Positions 6,182 through 8,620 of a stretch of DNA of 8,620 nucleotides are shown piece after piece. Location of the stretch: the NCBI GenBank assembly GCA_002343325.1, contig DDSG01000115.1, positions 13,976-22,595 of the forward strand. The letters run 5' to 3'. Source of the stretch: Phycisphaerales bacterium UBA2396. Its GTDB lineage: Bacteria; Planctomycetota; Phycisphaerae; Phycisphaerales; UBA1924. The position numbers and the translations under genes are program-made. The notes below the pieces were generated by a model that searched no databases, was not told where the DNA came from, and was given only the letters and a program-made list of their open reading frames with translations. Within the stretch, counting starts at the first letter, position 1. The number at the start of each line of letters is the position of its first letter.

Positions 6182-6373
6182 ATGCACCCGCTGCTCACCT
6201 ATCGCGAGGCGGCAACGGTGCTCGGCGTCACGCCGCGCACCGTCTGGACGCTTGTGCAGGCCGGGACGCTGCCCGCAGTGCGTTTCCGACGCAGCGTGAG
6301 GATCGACCCCGCTGACCTGCGGCGGTTCATCGAGCGAGCGAAGAGCGCGACGCAGGGGGTGGGCCATGGGTGA
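6182..6373 (+). CDS. Excisionase/AlpA-type helix-turn-helix DNA-binding protein
   Basis: A 63-residue single-domain protein of the HTH_17/excisionase type. Residues 5-51 hold the whole domain: LTYREAATVLGVTPRTVWTLVQAGTLP contains the helix-turn-helix with TPRTVW as recognition helix, then VRFRRSVRI as the wing and DPADLRRFIE as the closing helix. Such proteins act as excisionases (recombination directionality factors) or as small transcription activators of mobile elements; no integrase is in the window to distinguish these. Starting at 6143 would add 13 residues unlike the domain. The stop codon overlaps the primase start by 8 bp (ATGGGTGA), so the two are translationally coupled, suggesting that it controls or accompanies replication of the element. 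Confidence 0.88.
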   Translation: MHPLLTYREAATVLGVTPRTVWTLVQAGTLPAVRFRRSVRIDPADLRRFIERAKSATQGVGHG

Positions 6374-8620
6374 GCCCATCGATGTCGTGTTCGACGCGCT
6401 CACGCGAGCGGGATGCCCTCCCAAGCGACACGGCGAATCGTGGTCGGCCCGATGCCCGGCGCACGAAGACCACAATCCGTCGCTGTCGATCGGCGTCGGC
6501 ACGGACGCCCGAGTCCTCCTGCACTGCCACGCCGGTTGCCCGGTCGAGGCGATCGTCGGCATGCTCGGCCTGGCGATGAGGGACCTCATGCCTGCGCCGG
6601 CGGCCGCGGCGAGGGGGATGCCCGCTTCGCGCAAGGGCGCGAGCGATGCCACCTTCGCCACCTCCGACGAAGCGATCGCAGTGCTGCAGCGGAAGCACGG
6701 AGCGATTGCTGCACGCTGGACCTACACCGACGCACAGGGCGTCTCCGCTGGAGAGGTGGTCCGTTGGAACCCGCCCGCAGGTGGAAAGGTCGTGCGCCCA
6801 ATCAGTCGGCGGGGTGATGGCTGGGTGATCGCCGCGATACCGGAGCCGCGGCCGCTCCTGAACCTGCCGGAGTTGTCGCGGTTGCCCGACGGCGCGTGGG
6901 TCTACATCGTCGAGGGCGAGACGTGCGTGGACGCGGCCCGGGCCATCGGCCTCGTCGCCACGACCAGCGCTGGCGGCAGCAAGGCGGCGGCCAAGTCCGA
7001 CTGGTCCGTCATGAAGGGCAAGGTCGCGGTGATCCTCCCCGACCATGACGCCGCGGGCGATGCCTACGCCGACGAGGTTGCAGGTCTCTGCCACGCCGCT
7101 GGCGCACAGGAAGTCCGCGTGGTGCGGCTCGCCGAGCACTGGCCCGCGGTCCCACCCGGTGGCGACATCGCTGATGTGCTGGCGATGGAAGGCGGCGATC
7201 CCGAGGCCGTGTACACGAAGATCAACGCTCTCGCCGTGGCGGCCGAGGCAGTCGCACCGGAGGCACCCGTGGACGACAGACCGGACGACCGCCCCGAGTT
7301 CGACCTCACCGCGCTGTTCTCCGCCGCCACCGCTGAAGTCCGCGAGTACTTCGCCGACCTGGCCCGCTCGACGCAGACGCCACCGGACATGGCTGCCCTG
7401 CTGGGCATGGCGGTCGCGTCGGCGTGCATCTGCAACGTGGCGTGCGTCCGTGGACATGGCGATCACATCGAGCCCGCCCCGCTGTGGGCGCTGGTGCTCT
7501 CCGAACCGGGCACGCGCAAGTCAGCCGTGCTCGCGGAACTGTTGCGGCCGATCCTGAAATGGGAGGTAGACAAGGGCCGGGAGATGCGGCCCGTCATCGC
7601 CGCGGCTGCCCAGCGGCAACGCATCACCGAGCGACGCATCCGCTCGATCGAAGACCAGGCGGGCAAGGTGGCCGACCCGTTCAAGCGGGCTGTTGTCGAA
7701 GGCGAGGCGATCCGGCTCGCCCAGGAGATGGAAGCGACGCCCGTGCCGACCGCGCCGGCGCTGCTGGCCAGCGAGCCAACGCCGGAAGCGCTCGTGCGTC
7801 AGATGAAGGAGAACCACGGCCGCGCCCTGCTCGCCAGCGCCGAGGGCGACGCGCTGGACATCGTGCAGGGCCGATACTCCGGCGTGCGGAACTATGGCGC
7901 GATGCTCAAGGGGCACGCGGGCGATCCGATTCGTGCGCAGCGAGTCGGGCGACCCTCCGACGTGATCGACCGACCGGCGCTGGCCGTGGCGCTGTGCGTG
8001 CAGCGGGCGGCCGTCGAGGCAGTGTGGTGCGATCCGCAGGCCGAGGGGCGTGGCCTGCTCGCTCGCTTCGCCGTCATCGCCCCGCCCGATCTCGTCGGCA
8101 TGCGTGACGTGCGCCCTGAGCCGGTGCGTGCGTCCGCCCGCGAGGCGTGGCAGGTCGCCCTCACCCGCCTGCTGTCGTTCGAGCCGAGCGACGATGCTGA
8201 CAGGGGCCCAGCCGTCATCTCGCTCTCGCCCGAGGCCGACGCCCTTTACCACGCCTTCCAACTGCGCACCGAGGCCTCGCTCGGGTTCGGCGACCTGGCT
8301 GAGCGTCGCGCATGGGGCGGCAAACTCTGCGGTCTCTCGCTTCGCATCGCCCTCACGCTGCACGCGCTGGCGACGTGGGGCCGAGCGGACACGCCGAACG
8401 ACGCACCGCGCATCGATGCCGAGACGATGGCCGCCGCCATCGCGTGGGCCGACTACCTCGCCGCGTCGGAGCGCCACGCGCGGCTCAGCATCACCGAGCC
8501 CGCGGAGCAGCGCGTCGTCCGCCGCCACCTCGCCCTCATCGCCCGCCACGACGGCTCGGTCAGCATCCGCGACTGGCAACGCCTCCGCTCGCTGGCGCGG
8601 GCGACGGATGCCGAGGCGGA
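6366..8620 (+). CDS. Primase with zinc finger, Toprim and DUF3987 domains (3' end outside window)
   Basis: A large phage/island-type replication protein; 751 codons are present and no stop is reached. The N-terminus has a CHC2-like zinc finger: C30-P-A-H33 followed by C54-x3-C58, with HEDHNPSL between. A Toprim domain follows, with VEGE (Glu183) and PDHDAAG (Asp226, Asp228) as metal-binding acids for primer synthesis. From about residue 310 the protein matches the DUF3987 helicase-like region: SEPGTRKS (379-386) is a degenerate Walker A that keeps Lys385-Ser386 but has Ser and Arg in place of the two usual glycines, as is common in this family. Later segments include LLASEPTPEALVRQM, EGDALDIVQGRYSG and RGLLARFAVIAPP, typical of DUF3987. 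It should initiate element replication in the cytoplasm. It overlaps the helix-turn-helix gene by 8 bp and has a G-rich Shine-Dalgarno-like stretch (about 6353-6363). Both GCCGGC sites in the window lie inside it. Confidence 0.92.
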   Translation, partial: MGEPIDVVFDALTRAGCPPKRHGESWSARCPAHEDHNPSLSIGVGTDARVLLHCHAGCPVEAIVGMLGLAMRDLMPAPAAAARGMPASRKGASDATFATSDEAIAVLQRKHGAIAARWTYTDAQGVSAGEVVRWNPPAGGKVVRPISRRGDGWVIAAIPEPRPLLNLPELSRLPDGAWVYIVEGETCVDAARAIGLVATTSAGGSKAAAKSDWSVMKGKVAVILPDHDAAGDAYADEVAGLCHAAGAQEVRVVRLAEHWPAVPPGGDIADVLAMEGGDPEAVYTKINALAVAAEAVAPEAPVDDRPDDRPEFDLTALFSAATAEVREYFADLARSTQTPPDMAALLGMAVASACICNVACVRGHGDHIEPAPLWALVLSEPGTRKSAVLAELLRPILKWEVDKGREMRPVIAAAAQRQRITERRIRSIEDQAGKVADPFKRAVVEGEAIRLAQEMEATPVPTAPALLASEPTPEALVRQMKENHGRALLASAEGDALDIVQGRYSGVRNYGAMLKGHAGDPIRAQRVGRPSDVIDRPALAVALCVQRAAVEAVWCDPQAEGRGLLARFAVIAPPDLVGMRDVRPEPVRASAREAWQVALTRLLSFEPSDDADRGPAVISLSPEADALYHAFQLRTEASLGFGDLAERRAWGGKLCGLSLRIALTLHALATWGRADTPNDAPRIDAETMAAAIAWADYLAASERHARLSITEPAEQRVVRRHLALIARHDGSVSIRDWQRLRSLARATDAEA

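Noticed and set aside
5016..6299. Plus-strand open frame of 427 codons in another frame of the capsid gene
   Set aside because: Low-complexity Arg/Gly/Ala/Pro product and no homology-like features; the overlapping frame has clear capsid motifs and a ribosome-binding site.
6327..7466. Minus-strand open frame of 379 codons opposite the primase
   Set aside because: Shadow of the primase, which has zinc-finger and Toprim motifs in the plus frame.
7521..8579. Minus-strand open frame of 352 codons opposite the DUF3987 region
   Set aside because: Repetitive charged composition expected of an antisense GC-rich frame; the plus strand stays open and matches DUF3987 throughout.
1..8620. CRISPR array, insertion sequence or tRNA
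   Set aside because: No regularly spaced repeats, transposase motifs, terminal inverted repeats or cloverleaf sequences were seen.

Overview
This is a GC-rich bacterial or prophage window, about 60% GC in sampled lines of the left third and about 70% on the right. It contains eight recognisable genes in two blocks. No ribosomal, tRNA or housekeeping gene is present to fix the host. High GC, GTG starts and a protease-capsid fusion would fit a planctomycete-like or other high-GC host, but that is only an inference.

Block 1 (about 265-2941) is a compact restriction-modification cassette. A C5-cytosine DNA methyltransferase with an extra N-terminal DNA-binding-like domain lies on the plus strand. 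A NaeI-family (type IIE) restriction endonuclease lies on the minus strand and overlaps it tail to tail. A Vsr T:G mismatch endonuclease starts head to head with the endonuclease, 15 bp away. The methyltransferase protects sites, the endonuclease cuts unmodified DNA, and Vsr repairs the T:G mismatches left when 5-methylcytosine deaminates. The NaeI target GCCGGC is clearly under-represented in the window, which supports the predicted specificity.

Block 2 (about 3028-8620) is phage-like. The first unit is three tightly coupled genes: a small MerR-like putative DNA-binding protein, a compact sigma-70-family factor, and a 632-residue fusion of an HK97-type prohead protease to a major capsid protein. 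A strong GC-rich hairpin follows. The second unit starts with an excisionase/AlpA-type helix-turn-helix protein. That gene overlaps the start of a large primase (zinc finger, Toprim, DUF3987) which runs off the right edge.

The unusual point is the gene order. A sigma factor is coupled to the capsid gene, the capsid lies next to the replication module, and no terminase, portal or tail gene is visible between them. This could be a prophage with a rearranged map, or a capsid-encoding satellite or island carrying its own restriction-modification cargo. The flanks are needed to decide. The first 264 bases hold no convincing gene, only two copies of a -10-like GGTACAATC motif.
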